From assembly GCA_963724535.1 (NCBI GenBank), contig CAVRVD010000019.1, positions 124,001 through 188,000 on the forward strand: DNA of 64,000 nt, read 5' to 3'. Of this stretch, positions 8,986 to 17,269 are shown piece by piece. Made by a program: the position numbers and the translations under genes. Numbering within the stretch: the first letter of the stretch is position 1; every line of letters begins with the position of its first letter. Source of the stretch: JADJPO01 sp963724535 (GTDB lineage: Bacteria > Actinomycetota > Actinomycetes > Actinomycetales > Kineosporiaceae). The notes below the pieces were generated by a model. That model had not been told where the DNA came from. It saw only the letters and a list, made by a program, of their open reading frames with translations, and made no database searches.

Positions 8986-10506
8986 ATGGCCGACTGGTTC
9001 GTGCACATCGACGGGACGACGACCGGTCCCTTCCCGGCGGCGCACGTGCGCCAGTGGTTGAGCGAGCGCCGGCTGCCCGGCACTGCCCTGTTCTGGCTGG
9101 ACGGCGGCACCACCTGGCTCAGCCTCACCGAGGCCTGGCCGGTCCTCGCCGCCGACGCCTCGACACCGGGGGCCGGCTCGGCTGCGGCGAGCAGCCCGTC
9201 GGCCCAGGGAGTCCAGGGGGCCCAGGGAGCCAGTCCAGCAGCAGACAGTCCAGCAGCCAGTCCAGCGGGATCTGGGCGGCCCGAGCCGGACCCGGTGGAC
9301 GACGCCTACCCAGGCCAGGCCCCCTACACCGCCCCGTACACCGACACCGTGAATCCTCCGCTGGTCACCCGCGGCGCTCTGGCCGCCTTCACCGACCGGC
9401 TGTCCGACTTCGCCGGGGTGGAGCGGATCCGCGGCTTCTCGCTGTCGGAGCTGTTCTCGCTGGCCGTTCAGCGACACAGCCGCGACGAGATCGAGCAGAA
9501 CTTCGCCACCGGCATCCCCGGCTTCGTGCCGCCGCTGGACAAGGTCGAGTCAGACTGGTTCAAACCGTGGATGTTCGTCCGCTTCTACACCTCTGCCTCG
9601 CTGCTGTTCCTGGCGTTCGTGGCGATGGTCAAGGTGTTCGACAACGTCAACCTGCTGCCCGGGATGATCGTGGTGGGCAGTTTCGTCGTCCCGATCGCCG
9701 TCCTGGTGTTCTTCTTCGAGGCCAACACCCCGCGCAACGTCTCGCTCTACACCGTGACGCACGCGTTCCTGATCGGCGGCGTCCTGTCGTTGGCGATCAC
9801 GTTGGTCCTGGTGCAGTTCGGCGCCTCCCGCCAGCCGATCTCGATGCCGATCACGGTGGGGGTCCTGGAGGAGGTCGGCAAGCTGCTCGCGGTGTTCCTG
9901 ATCACCTGGCGACTACCCGGACGGCGCTACCCGTGGATGCTCAACGGCATGCTCTTCGGCGCCGCCGTGGGCGCCGGGTTCGCTGCGTTCGAGTCGGCCG
10001 GGTACGCGTTGAACAGCCTGCTGTCCAGTGGCCGGATCGACGTCGACTCCTCGATCAACGTGATCTTCCTGCGTGGCGCCCTGGCACCGTTCGGCCATGT
10101 GGTCTGGACGGCGCTGGTCGGCGGCGCGCTGTGGCGGGTGAAACGGGACCGGATGCTGCGCCCGAGCATGCTGGTCGACCTGCGGGTGCTGCGGATCCTG
10201 GCCATGGTGACCGGGCTGCACATCGTGTGGGACCTCGATATGCAGCTGCCGTTCCTGCTCAAGTACGCCCTGCTCGGCATCCTGGCCTGGGTCGTCGTTC
10301 TCGGGATGATCACCTCGGGTCTGAAGCAGATCAAGGCCACCCAGGTCAGCGCCGCGGCCGGTGGCCCGTCGGTGCCGATGCCCACCGCCGCCCAGCCCCG
10401 GGTGGACCTGCCCATCCGGTCGCGGGTGACCGACCTGCGCGAGGGTCGCCACACCGGCCCGGGCCGCCGCTCTGCGGGGCGCTCCGACGGGCACTCGTCT
10501 ACCTGA
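8986..10506 (+). CDS. GYF-like domain plus PrsW family intramembrane metalloprotease
   Basis: The 506-residue product opens with a GYF_2-like domain (about 1-55: W-F-V-H-I-D-G...G-P-F-P-A, then W-L-D-G-G-T-T-W-L), usually a peptide-binding module. A Ser/Ala/Pro linker follows, then a polytopic PrsW domain (about 200-450). The PrsW signatures are present: E-E-V-G-K (Glu295-Glu296), F-A-A-F-E-S (Glu336), G-H-V-V-W (His371) and H-I-V-W-D (His412, Asp416). PrsW in Bacillus cleaves an anti-sigma factor within the membrane; here the substrate is unknown and no anti-sigma gene is nearby. The GYF module may select it. Confidence 0.85.
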   Translation: MADWFVHIDGTTTGPFPAAHVRQWLSERRLPGTALFWLDGGTTWLSLTEAWPVLAADASTPGAGSAAASSPSAQGVQGAQGASPAADSPAASPAGSGRPEPDPVDDAYPGQAPYTAPYTDTVNPPLVTRGALAAFTDRLSDFAGVERIRGFSLSELFSLAVQRHSRDEIEQNFATGIPGFVPPLDKVESDWFKPWMFVRFYTSASLLFLAFVAMVKVFDNVNLLPGMIVVGSFVVPIAVLVFFFEANTPRNVSLYTVTHAFLIGGVLSLAITLVLVQFGASRQPISMPITVGVLEEVGKLLAVFLITWRLPGRRYPWMLNGMLFGAAVGAGFAAFESAGYALNSLLSSGRIDVDSSINVIFLRGALAPFGHVVWTALVGGALWRVKRDRMLRPSMLVDLRVLRILAMVTGLHIVWDLDMQLPFLLKYALLGILAWVVVLGMITSGLKQIKATQVSAAAGGPSVPMPTAAQPRVDLPIRSRVTDLREGRHTGPGRRSAGRSDGHSST

Positions 10507-10682
10507 GCAGACCACTCGCCGACCCGCACGTGACCTGCGTGGGACCTCGACGGGCCATCGCATAGGTTGTCGTCGTCCCTACTCGCCGCCCCCGCGGGTG
10601 CACGGGGCCCTGGCGACCGGCGGCGAGCGGGTTCAGACGACCGAGGCCGGCCGGGTGCCGACCCGACACGGAGGAGAACGCG

Positions 10683-11963
10683 ATGAGCCGCACCGCCCGG
10701 ATCGAGCTGGACGGGGAGTCCCACGAGTTCCCCATCGTCGAGGGCACCGAACACGAGTTGGCGATCGACATCAGCTCCCTTCGGGCCACGACCGGGTACA
10801 TCACCCTGGACGACGGGTACGGCAACACCGGCTCGTGCAGGTCCGCGGTCACCTACATCGACGGCGACCAGGGCATCCTGCGCTACCGCGGCATCCCGAT
10901 CGAGGAGCTGGCCGAGCAGAGCTCCTTCGTCGAGACGGCCTGGCTGGTGATCTTCGGCAAGCTGCAGTCCCCGGCCGACCGCGACCGGTTCAGCGATCTG
11001 CTTGCCCGGAACAGCGCGCTGCCGGTGAGCATGCGCAAGCACTTCGACGCCTTTCCGCCGAACGCCCATCCGATGGCGATCCTGTCGGCGATGATCAACT
11101 CGCTCAGCGTGCACGAGCCCCAGGAGGTCATCGTCGACGACGAGCACCTCGAGATGATCGCCGCCCGGCTGCTGTCGAAGGTGCGCACGATCGCCGCGGC
11201 GAGCTACAAGTCCTCCGTCGACCAGGCGATCATGCACCCGCGCTACGACCTGAAGTACGTGGACAACTTCCTGCACATGATGTTCTCCCAGCCCTACCAG
11301 GAGTACACGCCCAGTCCCGAGGTGTCCCGGGCGCTGAACCTCTTCCTGCTGCTGCATGCCGACCACGAGCAGAACTGCTCGACCTCCACGGTGCGGATGG
11401 TCGCCTCCAGCCAGGCGAGCATGTACGCCAGCTGCGCCGCCGGGGTGTGCGCGTTGTGGGGTCCTCTGCACGGCGGGGCCAACGTGGCCGTGATCGAGAT
11501 GCTGCAGGAGATCAAGGACAGCGGCATCCCGGTCACCGAGTATGTGCGCAAGGTGAAGGACCCCAAGGACCGGGTCAAGCTGATGGGCTTCGGACACCGG
11601 GTCTACAAGAACTTCGACCCGCGCTCGAGGATCCTGCGCGAGGCCGCCGAGAAGGTCCTGGCGCAGGCCGGCGGTGACCCGCTGCTGGACATCGCCTCCG
11701 AGCTGGCCGACGCCGCGCTCAACGACGACTACTTCATCGAGCGCAAGCTGTACCCCAACGTGGACTTCTACTCGGGGATGATCCTGCGGGCGATCGGCAT
11801 CCCGCTGAACATGTTCACTGTCATGTTCGCCATTGGCCGGATGCCGGGCTGGATCGCCAACTGGAAGGAGATCCACGACGACCCCAAGTCGCGGATCTAC
11901 CGGCCCCGACAGATCTACGTCGGCGAGGTCGACCAGCACTTCGTGCCCCGCGACCAGCGCTGA
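10683..11963 (+). CDS. gltA: Citrate synthase (type II)
   Basis: The 426-residue enzyme condenses acetyl-CoA and oxaloacetate to citrate in the TCA cycle. Length and motifs fit the hexameric type II class. The catalytic residues are visible: His263 in G-P-L-H-G-G-A-N, His305 in G-F-G-H-R-V-Y-K and Asp361 in N-V-D-F-Y-S-G. The N-terminal small beta domain typical of the class is present. The ATG has a strong ribosome binding site (GGAGGAG about 7 bases upstream). The gene stands alone, with 176 bp upstream that should hold its promoter and a weak hairpin just after its stop. Confidence 0.97.
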   Translation: MSRTARIELDGESHEFPIVEGTEHELAIDISSLRATTGYITLDDGYGNTGSCRSAVTYIDGDQGILRYRGIPIEELAEQSSFVETAWLVIFGKLQSPADRDRFSDLLARNSALPVSMRKHFDAFPPNAHPMAILSAMINSLSVHEPQEVIVDDEHLEMIAARLLSKVRTIAAASYKSSVDQAIMHPRYDLKYVDNFLHMMFSQPYQEYTPSPEVSRALNLFLLLHADHEQNCSTSTVRMVASSQASMYASCAAGVCALWGPLHGGANVAVIEMLQEIKDSGIPVTEYVRKVKDPKDRVKLMGFGHRVYKNFDPRSRILREAAEKVLAQAGGDPLLDIASELADAALNDDYFIERKLYPNVDFYSGMILRAIGIPLNMFTVMFAIGRMPGWIANWKEIHDDPKSRIYRPRQIYVGEVDQHFVPRDQR

Positions 11964-11973
11964 ACCGCCGCCG

Positions 11974-11990
11974 GCCCCAGAATGCGGGGC
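11974..11990 (+). terminator. Weak hairpin after citrate synthase
   Basis: Five-bp GC arms (gcccc at 11974-11978, ggggc at 11986-11990) lie 10 bp after the gltA stop, with a short T-containing stretch shortly after. It is a possible terminator, but the stem is short. Confidence 0.3.
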
Positions 11991-12081
11991 AGGCGATCTT
12001 TGTCCAAGATGAGGGCCGGGGTCCCACGCGTTCCACTTGGCCACTGCGGCCAGCGCCGGAGCTCCGGAAGGAGGCAGACCC

Positions 12082-12345
12082 GTGTTTTCCCTGATCATCA
12101 CGCTGCTCGTGGTCGGCGCCATCGCCGGCTTCCTGGCACGCTTCCTGGTACCCGGGCCCGACCCGATGAGCATCCCGATGACGATCGGGCTCGGCATCGT
12201 CGGCTCGTTCGTCGGCGGCTTCCTCGGTAGCCTGCTGAGCGGGGAGTTCTCCCTGCGTCCCGCAGGAATCATCGGCTCGATCATCGGCGCGGTCATCGCA
12301 CTGCTGGTCTACCGGTCGATGAACAAGCGCAGCGTCACCGGCTGA
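12082..12345 (+). CDS. GlsB/YeaQ/YmgE family small membrane protein
   Basis: This 87-residue, glycine-rich, very hydrophobic protein with three membrane segments matches the GlsB/YeaQ (transglycosylase-associated) family, with the typical pattern I-A-G-F-L-A-R...I-G-L-G-I-V-G-S-F-V-G-G-F. Members are general stress-associated inner-membrane proteins of unknown mechanism. The GTG at 12082 was chosen because AAGGAGG lies at 12068-12074; a TTG at 12037 in the same frame would add residues lacking the family pattern. Confidence 0.85.
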   Translation: MFSLIITLLVVGAIAGFLARFLVPGPDPMSIPMTIGLGIVGSFVGGFLGSLLSGEFSLRPAGIIGSIIGAVIALLVYRSMNKRSVTG

Positions 12346-12498
12346 CCGAACCCCTTCGAGCCGTCCCGGACCGGGGCGGCGGCACCGGCGGGCACCCGTC
12401 GGCAAGCCGCCGCACCCGGTCCGTCTCGCTAGCGGTGGTGGTCGCCACCCTCGCGGCCCGGGGATGAGTCGGATGCCTCGCTCTGGCACGCTGGCTCA

Positions 12499-12822
12499 GT
12501 GCCCCGCAGCAACCGACCCCGACGCGGCGGACGGCGCCGGTCGGCTGCCGGGGCGGCTCAGACCCCGCTGAACGCCGACCAGGTGCTGCACGGTGGGACC
12601 CGCCGGGAGCAGCACCCGGACGGCGAGTGGCTGGTGCGGCCCGTCGCCGGGGCCGGCAGCGGCAGGGATTATCGATGCCCGGGCTGTGACCAGGTGATCC
12701 GGGCCGGCACTGCGCATCTGGTGGCCTGGCCGGCGCAGGCCCCGATCGGGGCCTTCGGCGGGGTCGAGGACCGGCGGCACTGGCACCGACCCTGCTGGAC
12801 AGCGCGCACCCGGCGACGCTGA
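12499..12822 (+). CDS. Conserved actinobacterial small Cys/His protein
   Basis: The 107-residue basic protein carries G-E-W-L-V-R-P-V-A-G-A followed by Y-R-C-P-G-C-D-Q and ends R-H-W-H-R-P-C-W. The CxxC plus His/Cys pattern suggests a structural zinc site. Similar proteins occur widely in actinobacteria and are often labelled 'ATP/GTP-binding', but no P-loop is visible and that label should not be trusted. A GTG start is used, giving an Arg-rich N-terminus that could bind nucleic acid. Confidence 0.75.
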   Translation: MPRSNRPRRGGRRRSAAGAAQTPLNADQVLHGGTRREQHPDGEWLVRPVAGAGSGRDYRCPGCDQVIRAGTAHLVAWPAQAPIGAFGGVEDRRHWHRPCWTARTRRR

Positions 12823-12899
12823 CCGGCCGTCGGCCGTGATCCGGGTCCCCGGGCGGCAGCCCCTGCCGGTGACCGATTCGCGGTGGCTATCGTCGAGGT

Positions 12900-13217
12900 A
12901 TGCCGACCAGCCTGCTGATCGTCCATGTCGACGTGGCCGTGCTGCCCGACCAGGTCGAGGCGTTCCTGACCGCCACCGAGACCAACGCGTCGGCCAGCCG
13001 GGCCGAACCCGGCGTCGTCCGGTTCGACGTGTTGCGCAACCGCGAGGACGACGCCCACGTCGTCCTGGTCGAGGTCTACCGCGACGAGCGGGCCGCGGCC
13101 GAGCACAAGCAGACCTCGCACTACCTCACCTGGCGGGACACCGTGGCCGCGATGATGGCTCGGCCCCGGTCCTCGACCCGCTGGGTCAACGTCTCCCCGG
13201 ACGACGCGAGCTGGTGA
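12900..13217 (+). CDS. ABM-domain antibiotic biosynthesis monooxygenase-like protein
   Basis: This 105-residue protein has the ferredoxin-like dimeric alpha+beta barrel pattern of the ABM family: I-V-H-V-D-V near the start, then E-A-F-L-T-A-T-E-T-N-A, P-G-V-V-R-F-D-V-L and V-L-V-E-V-Y-R-D...H-K-Q-T-S-H-Y. Related proteins are quinol or small-aromatic monooxygenases (YgiN, LsrG types). Its TGA overlaps the ATG of the iron alcohol dehydrogenase (TGATG), so the two are translationally coupled and probably act on the same substrate series. Substrate not known. Confidence 0.85.
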   Translation: MPTSLLIVHVDVAVLPDQVEAFLTATETNASASRAEPGVVRFDVLRNREDDAHVVLVEVYRDERAAAEHKQTSHYLTWRDTVAAMMARPRSSTRWVNVSPDDASW

Positions 13218-14377
13218 TGTCCACCCGGTTCGACCTGGCCACCGCCGCCGACATCCGGTTCGGGGCGGGACGGGTGGACGAGATCCCGGACGCGGTGACC
13301 GCCCTGGGCGGTCGGCGGGTGCTGGTGGTGACCGGCTCGACACCCGCCCGGGCGGACGCCGTGCGCGCGGGGCTGCGTGATCGTGGCGTGGACTCCGGCG
13401 TGGTCGCCGTCACCGGCGAGCCGACCGTGGACGGCGTCCGCGCCGCAGTCGCCGGGGCCCGCGCGGACGGCGCGGACGTCGTCCTGGGCTACGGCGGTGG
13501 CAGTGCTCTGGACGTCGCCAAAGCCGTTGCCGTGCTGGCGGCCAGCGGCACCGATCCACTGGACCACCTGGAGGTGGTCGGCGCCGGACGACCGGTTCCC
13601 GGCCCGGGCTTGCCCTGCGTGGCGGTGCCGACCACCGCGGGCACCGGGTCCGAGGTCACCCGCAACGCGGTGCTGGCCGCGGCCGATGTCAAGGCGAGCC
13701 TGCGCAGCCCGCACCTCCTGCCCCGCCTGGCGGTGGTCGACCCCGACCTGCTGACCGGGCTGCCCGTCCCGGCCGTCGTCGCCGGTGGGATGGACGCCCT
13801 GACCCAGCTCATCGAGCCGCTGCTGTCCGTGCGGGCCAACCCGATCACCGACGCCCTGGCCCGGGAGGGCATCGCCCGCTCCGCCCGGTCGCTGCGCAGC
13901 GCCGGACTGGACGGGATGACCGACCCGCAGGTCCGCGAGGACCTGGCTCTGGCCAGCCTGCTGTCCGGGCTGTGCCTGGCCAACTCCGGCCTGGGTGCGG
14001 TGCACGCCCTGGCGGCGGCGGCCGGGGCCCGGTTGTCGGCCCCGCACGGGGGGGTGTGCGCGGCGGCGCTGACCCCCACCCTTCGGGTCACCCTGCGCGT
14101 GCTGCGCGACCGGGCCCCCGGCCATCCCGCCCTGGACCGGTTCGCCGAGGTGGCCCGGCTGCTCACCGGGTCGTCCTCGGCCATCGCCGAGGCCGCGATC
14201 GCCTGGCTCGACGACCTGGCCCGCACCCTGTCGGTGCCCGGGCTGGACCACTACGGACTGGACGCCGTGGAGGTGGCCGACCTGGTGACGGCGGCCCAGC
14301 AGGCCAGCAGCATGAAGGGCCACCCGGTGCCGCTGACCGATGTCGAGGTGACCGAGATCGTCATGTCCTCCCGGTGA
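13217..14377 (+). CDS. Iron-containing alcohol dehydrogenase
   Basis: The 386-residue protein matches group III (iron-dependent) alcohol dehydrogenases. It shows the nucleotide-binding G-Y-G-G-G-S-A-L-D-V-A-K-A, P-T-T-A-G-T-G-S-E-V-T and the metal region G-G-M-D-A-L-T-Q-L-I-E-P. The position usually occupied by a metal-binding His in D-A-L-T-H is Gln here, a variant I recall in other members of the family. Later ligands A-V-H-A-L and A-P-H-G-G are kept. The ATG overlaps the stop of the ABM gene, so a two-gene operon converting an aldehyde/alcohol or quinol-type substrate is likely. Confidence 0.9.
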   Translation: MSTRFDLATAADIRFGAGRVDEIPDAVTALGGRRVLVVTGSTPARADAVRAGLRDRGVDSGVVAVTGEPTVDGVRAAVAGARADGADVVLGYGGGSALDVAKAVAVLAASGTDPLDHLEVVGAGRPVPGPGLPCVAVPTTAGTGSEVTRNAVLAAADVKASLRSPHLLPRLAVVDPDLLTGLPVPAVVAGGMDALTQLIEPLLSVRANPITDALAREGIARSARSLRSAGLDGMTDPQVREDLALASLLSGLCLANSGLGAVHALAAAAGARLSAPHGGVCAAALTPTLRVTLRVLRDRAPGHPALDRFAEVARLLTGSSSAIAEAAIAWLDDLARTLSVPGLDHYGLDAVEVADLVTAAQQASSMKGHPVPLTDVEVTEIVMSSR

Positions 14378-14380
14378 TTC

Positions 14381-14875
14381 TCAGGCCGCGTCGACCTCGC
14401 GCAGCAGCCCGGTCGCCACATCGAAGACGAAGCCCCGGACCGCGTCGATGTGCGGGACGAACGGGCTGCTCCGGATCCGGGCCATCGACTGGCGCACGTC
14501 CTCGTCGAGGTCGGTGAACGCCTCCGCGGCCCAGGGCGGCTTGATGCCGACCTCCTCGGCGATCGAGCGCCGGAAATCGTCGTCGGTGAAGGTGAGCATT
14601 CCGCAGTCGGTGTGGTGGATCAGGATGATCTCGCGGGTACCGAGCAGCCGCTGACTGATCGCGAGGGAGCGGATCTCATCCTCGGTGACCACACCGCCGG
14701 CGTTGCGGATCACGTGCGCCTCGCCGTCGGCCAGGCCGAGGATCGCGTAGACGTTGAGCCGGGCGTCCATGCAGGCCACCACCGCGACCTGCTTGGCCGG
14801 GGGCAGTGGCAGCGGGCCGGAGAAGCCCTCGGCGTAGCGCGCGTTGTTGGCCAGATAGTCATCGGTGACGGACAT
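14381..14875 (-). CDS. canA: Beta-class carbonic anhydrase (Rv1284-like)
   Basis: The 164-residue enzyme is close in length and sequence pattern to the short beta-carbonic anhydrase Rv1284 of mycobacteria. It hydrates CO2 to bicarbonate. Zinc ligands are Cys35, His88 and Cys91, and the Asp37-Arg39 dyad of C-M-D-A-R is intact. The ATG at 14873-14875 has an AGGAG-type site upstream and aligns with M-S-V-T-D-D-Y-L-A-N-N of the family; a longer frame upstream is low-complexity and rejected. Its promoter shares the 110-bp gap with the divergent hydrolase. Confidence 0.95.
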   Translation of the reverse strand: MSVTDDYLANNARYAEGFSGPLPLPPAKQVAVVACMDARLNVYAILGLADGEAHVIRNAGGVVTEDEIRSLAISQRLLGTREIILIHHTDCGMLTFTDDDFRRSIAEEVGIKPPWAAEAFTDLDEDVRQSMARIRSSPFVPHIDAVRGFVFDVATGLLREVDAA

Positions 14876-14985
14876 CGGTGGACTCCTCACGGCGAGCCGG
14901 ACAGGGACGGACGAAGGGCACCGGTGGTGCAGACCTGCGGAAACGTAGCATTCGGCTGCGAGGAGCCCGCGATCGGGAGGCGACC

Positions 14986-15885
14986 ATGACCCCGTCCCTG
15001 CACGCCGACGACGACCTCGGCCTCGAGCTCGGCCACCGTCCCGGTGCCCGACCGACCGAACCACCCGGACGACCCGAGGTGGGCCAGTCGGTTTGTGTCG
15101 ACGGTCTGCGCACCAACGTGCTGCTGGCCGGGCGGGGCGCCCCGGTGGTCCTGGTGCACGGCTCCGGCCCGGGGGTGAGCGCCTACGCCACCTGGCGGCT
15201 GACCATCCCGGCGCTGGCCGGCCGGCTATGGGTGATCGCCCCGGACCTGCCCGGCTTCGGGTCCACCGAGCATCCGGTGCCGCCGATGGTCTGCGACACC
15301 GACCGGTGGACGGCGCACCTGCTCGGCGTGCTGGACGCTCTGGACGTCGAGCGGGCCTCGGTGGTGGGGACCAGCTTCGGCGGTGCCGTCGCGCTGCGGC
15401 TGGCCAGCCGGTACCCGGACCGGGTGGACCGGCTGGTGCTGATGGGCAGCGTCGGGGTGCCGTTCCCGATCACGCCGGGGCTGGAGGCGGTCTGGGGCTA
15501 CGAGCCGTCGCGGGCGGCGATGCGCCGGTTGCTCGACCTGTTCGCACACTCGCGTGGGCTGGTCACCGACGAGCTCGCCGACCTGCGCTACCGGGCGAGC
15601 ATCGAGCCGGGGGCCGCCGAGTCGTACGCGGCGCTGTTCCCGGCGCCGCGCCAGCGCTGGGTCGACGAGATGGTCACCGCGGAGGAGGAGCTCGCCGCTC
15701 TGCGACAGCCGACCCTGGTGGTGCACGGCCGCGAGGACCGGGTGATCCCGATGTCCAACGCTCTGCGGCTGCTCGAGGTGATCCCGAACGCCCGGCTGCA
15801 CGTGTTCGGCCGGTGCGGGCACTGGACCCACATCGAACACGCCGAGGAGTTCAACCGGCTGGTCGCCGACTTCCTCGCCGGTTGA
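14986..15885 (+). CDS. Alpha/beta hydrolase, meta-cleavage product hydrolase type
   Basis: The 299-residue protein has an alpha/beta hydrolase fold with oxyanion signature V-H-G-S-G-P-G-V-S-A, nucleophile Ser130 in G-T-S-F-G-G, acid Asp251 in G-R-E-D-R-V-I-P and base His279 in C-G-H-W-T-H-I-E-H. This arrangement matches C-C bond hydrolases such as BphD, DmpD and HsaD, which open ring-cleavage products of aromatics or steroids. No dioxygenase gene lies next to it, so the substrate is open. GGGAGG ends 5 bases before the ATG at 14986. Confidence 0.85.
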   Translation: MTPSLHADDDLGLELGHRPGARPTEPPGRPEVGQSVCVDGLRTNVLLAGRGAPVVLVHGSGPGVSAYATWRLTIPALAGRLWVIAPDLPGFGSTEHPVPPMVCDTDRWTAHLLGVLDALDVERASVVGTSFGGAVALRLASRYPDRVDRLVLMGSVGVPFPITPGLEAVWGYEPSRAAMRRLLDLFAHSRGLVTDELADLRYRASIEPGAAESYAALFPAPRQRWVDEMVTAEEELAALRQPTLVVHGREDRVIPMSNALRLLEVIPNARLHVFGRCGHWTHIEHAEEFNRLVADFLAG

Positions 15886-15908
15886 GGCCCGCCGACCGGC
15901 CGGGCCGG

Positions 15909-17210
15909 TCAGACCCGGCCGAACAACGCGTCGAGCTTGGCCAGAGCCGGCTCGTACAGCCCACCGGTGCCCCCGGGCAGGTCGTGCCCCATGCCGTCCA
16001 GCAGGGTGTACTTGACCTTGGCGCCACGTTTGGTGAGCGCCGCGACCAGCCGATCGGACTGCCCGTGCGGGACCAGGCAGTCTGCGGAGCCATGGACCAC
16101 GACGAACGGCGGCAGGGCGGCGGGCTTGGCCAGGAACCGGAGCAGGTTGGCCGACCGGCCGAGCTCGGGCACGGTCTGGATCGGCGCACCGAGCCAGCGG
16201 GACTCCGGCGAGGAGGGGTCGTCGTGCGTCTGCGCGCCTGCGGAGCAGCCGCCTGGGTCAGCCGTGTCGGCGTCCATACCCAGCAGGTCGGTGGGCCCGG
16301 ACAGGGTGATCACCGCCTGGACGGCGCTGCTCACCCGGGGGTTGCCGAGGGCGGGGTCGTCGAAGGCCGTGGCCCGGCCGCTGGTGACCCCGAGCATCGT
16401 CGCCAGGTAGCCACCGGCCGAGTGGCCCCAGGCCGCGAACCGGCGTGGATGCAGGCCGTGCTGGCCGGCGTGGGCGCGCAGCCATCGCACGGCCGCCTTG
16501 ACGTCCTGGACGCCGGCCGGGAACCGGGCCTCGCCGGACAGCCGGTAGTCGACCGCTGCGACGGCATATCCCTTGCCGCGCAACGCCTCCGCCTGACCAC
16601 CTAGGTCGCCCTTGTGGCCGTCGGAGAAGCCGCCGCCGTGGATCAGCACCACCAGCGGGACGGCCTTGCCGGTGCGCTCGGGCAGGTAGAGGTCGAGCCG
16701 CTGTGTCCCGGAGGCGCTGGCGTAGGCGAGGTCGGTCAGGGTCTCGGCGCCGGCCCGGACGCCGGCCGGCGCCGGTGCCGCGGCCGACCGGGACGGGGTC
16801 GGCGACGGGGTCCGCCGGACGATCGAGGGGCTGGGGGTCGGCGACGCGACAGGGGAGGGTGAGCCGGTCGACGGGGACGGCGCGGCGTCCAGCGTGGTCA
16901 GGCTGGGGCGGACCGACTCGGTGGGCAGGATGCCGCGGTGTGAGGTGCCGCCCTCGAACGGCAGGCCGAGCGCGGACAGCTCACTGACCAGGGCCGAACG
17001 GTCGCCGAGGATCGGCGTGCCCAGTACCGGACCCGCGGCCAGCGCCACGGCCACGACGGCCGCGGCCGCCCCCGACACCGACAGCCAACGACGGCGGCCC
17101 TGCCGGCGGCGGCGCAGCTCACGGACCTGTCGGCGTGACGGTGGTGCGCCGTGACCACTCGCCGGCTGACGCAGCGAGCGCCGAGTCGGCAATGGCTGCG
17201 GTTCGGGCAC
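15909..17210 (-). CDS. Exported alpha/beta hydrolase (BD-FAE/acetyl-esterase type)
   Basis: The 433-residue protein has an Arg-rich cytoplasmic start, one membrane helix (about 47-65), a Pro/Ser/Thr linker (about 105-150) and an extracellular esterase domain (about 155-433). HGGG oxyanion motif is at 191-194, nucleophile Ser264 in G-H-S-A-G-G, acid in H-G-S-A-D-C-L-V-P, base in G-M-G-H-D-L-P. It resembles carbohydrate acetyl/feruloyl esterases and kynurenine-formamidase-like enzymes. It starts 59 bp downstream of the CHAT protease gene on the same strand, so it may be the third gene of that operon. GTG start. Confidence 0.85.
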   Translation of the reverse strand: MPEPQPLPTRRSLRQPASGHGAPPSRRQVRELRRRRQGRRRWLSVSGAAAAVVAVALAAGPVLGTPILGDRSALVSELSALGLPFEGGTSHRGILPTESVRPSLTTLDAAPSPSTGSPSPVASPTPSPSIVRRTPSPTPSRSAAAPAPAGVRAGAETLTDLAYASASGTQRLDLYLPERTGKAVPLVVLIHGGGFSDGHKGDLGGQAEALRGKGYAVAAVDYRLSGEARFPAGVQDVKAAVRWLRAHAGQHGLHPRRFAAWGHSAGGYLATMLGVTSGRATAFDDPALGNPRVSSAVQAVITLSGPTDLLGMDADTADPGGCSAGAQTHDDPSSPESRWLGAPIQTVPELGRSANLLRFLAKPAALPPFVVVHGSADCLVPHGQSDRLVAALTKRGAKVKYTLLDGMGHDLPGGTGGLYEPALAKLDALFGRV

Positions 17211-17269
17211 CGCTTCACGCTAGTCGACAGTGCGCTAAGGGAACGTAAGGGGCGAGGGCTAAGAAACCC

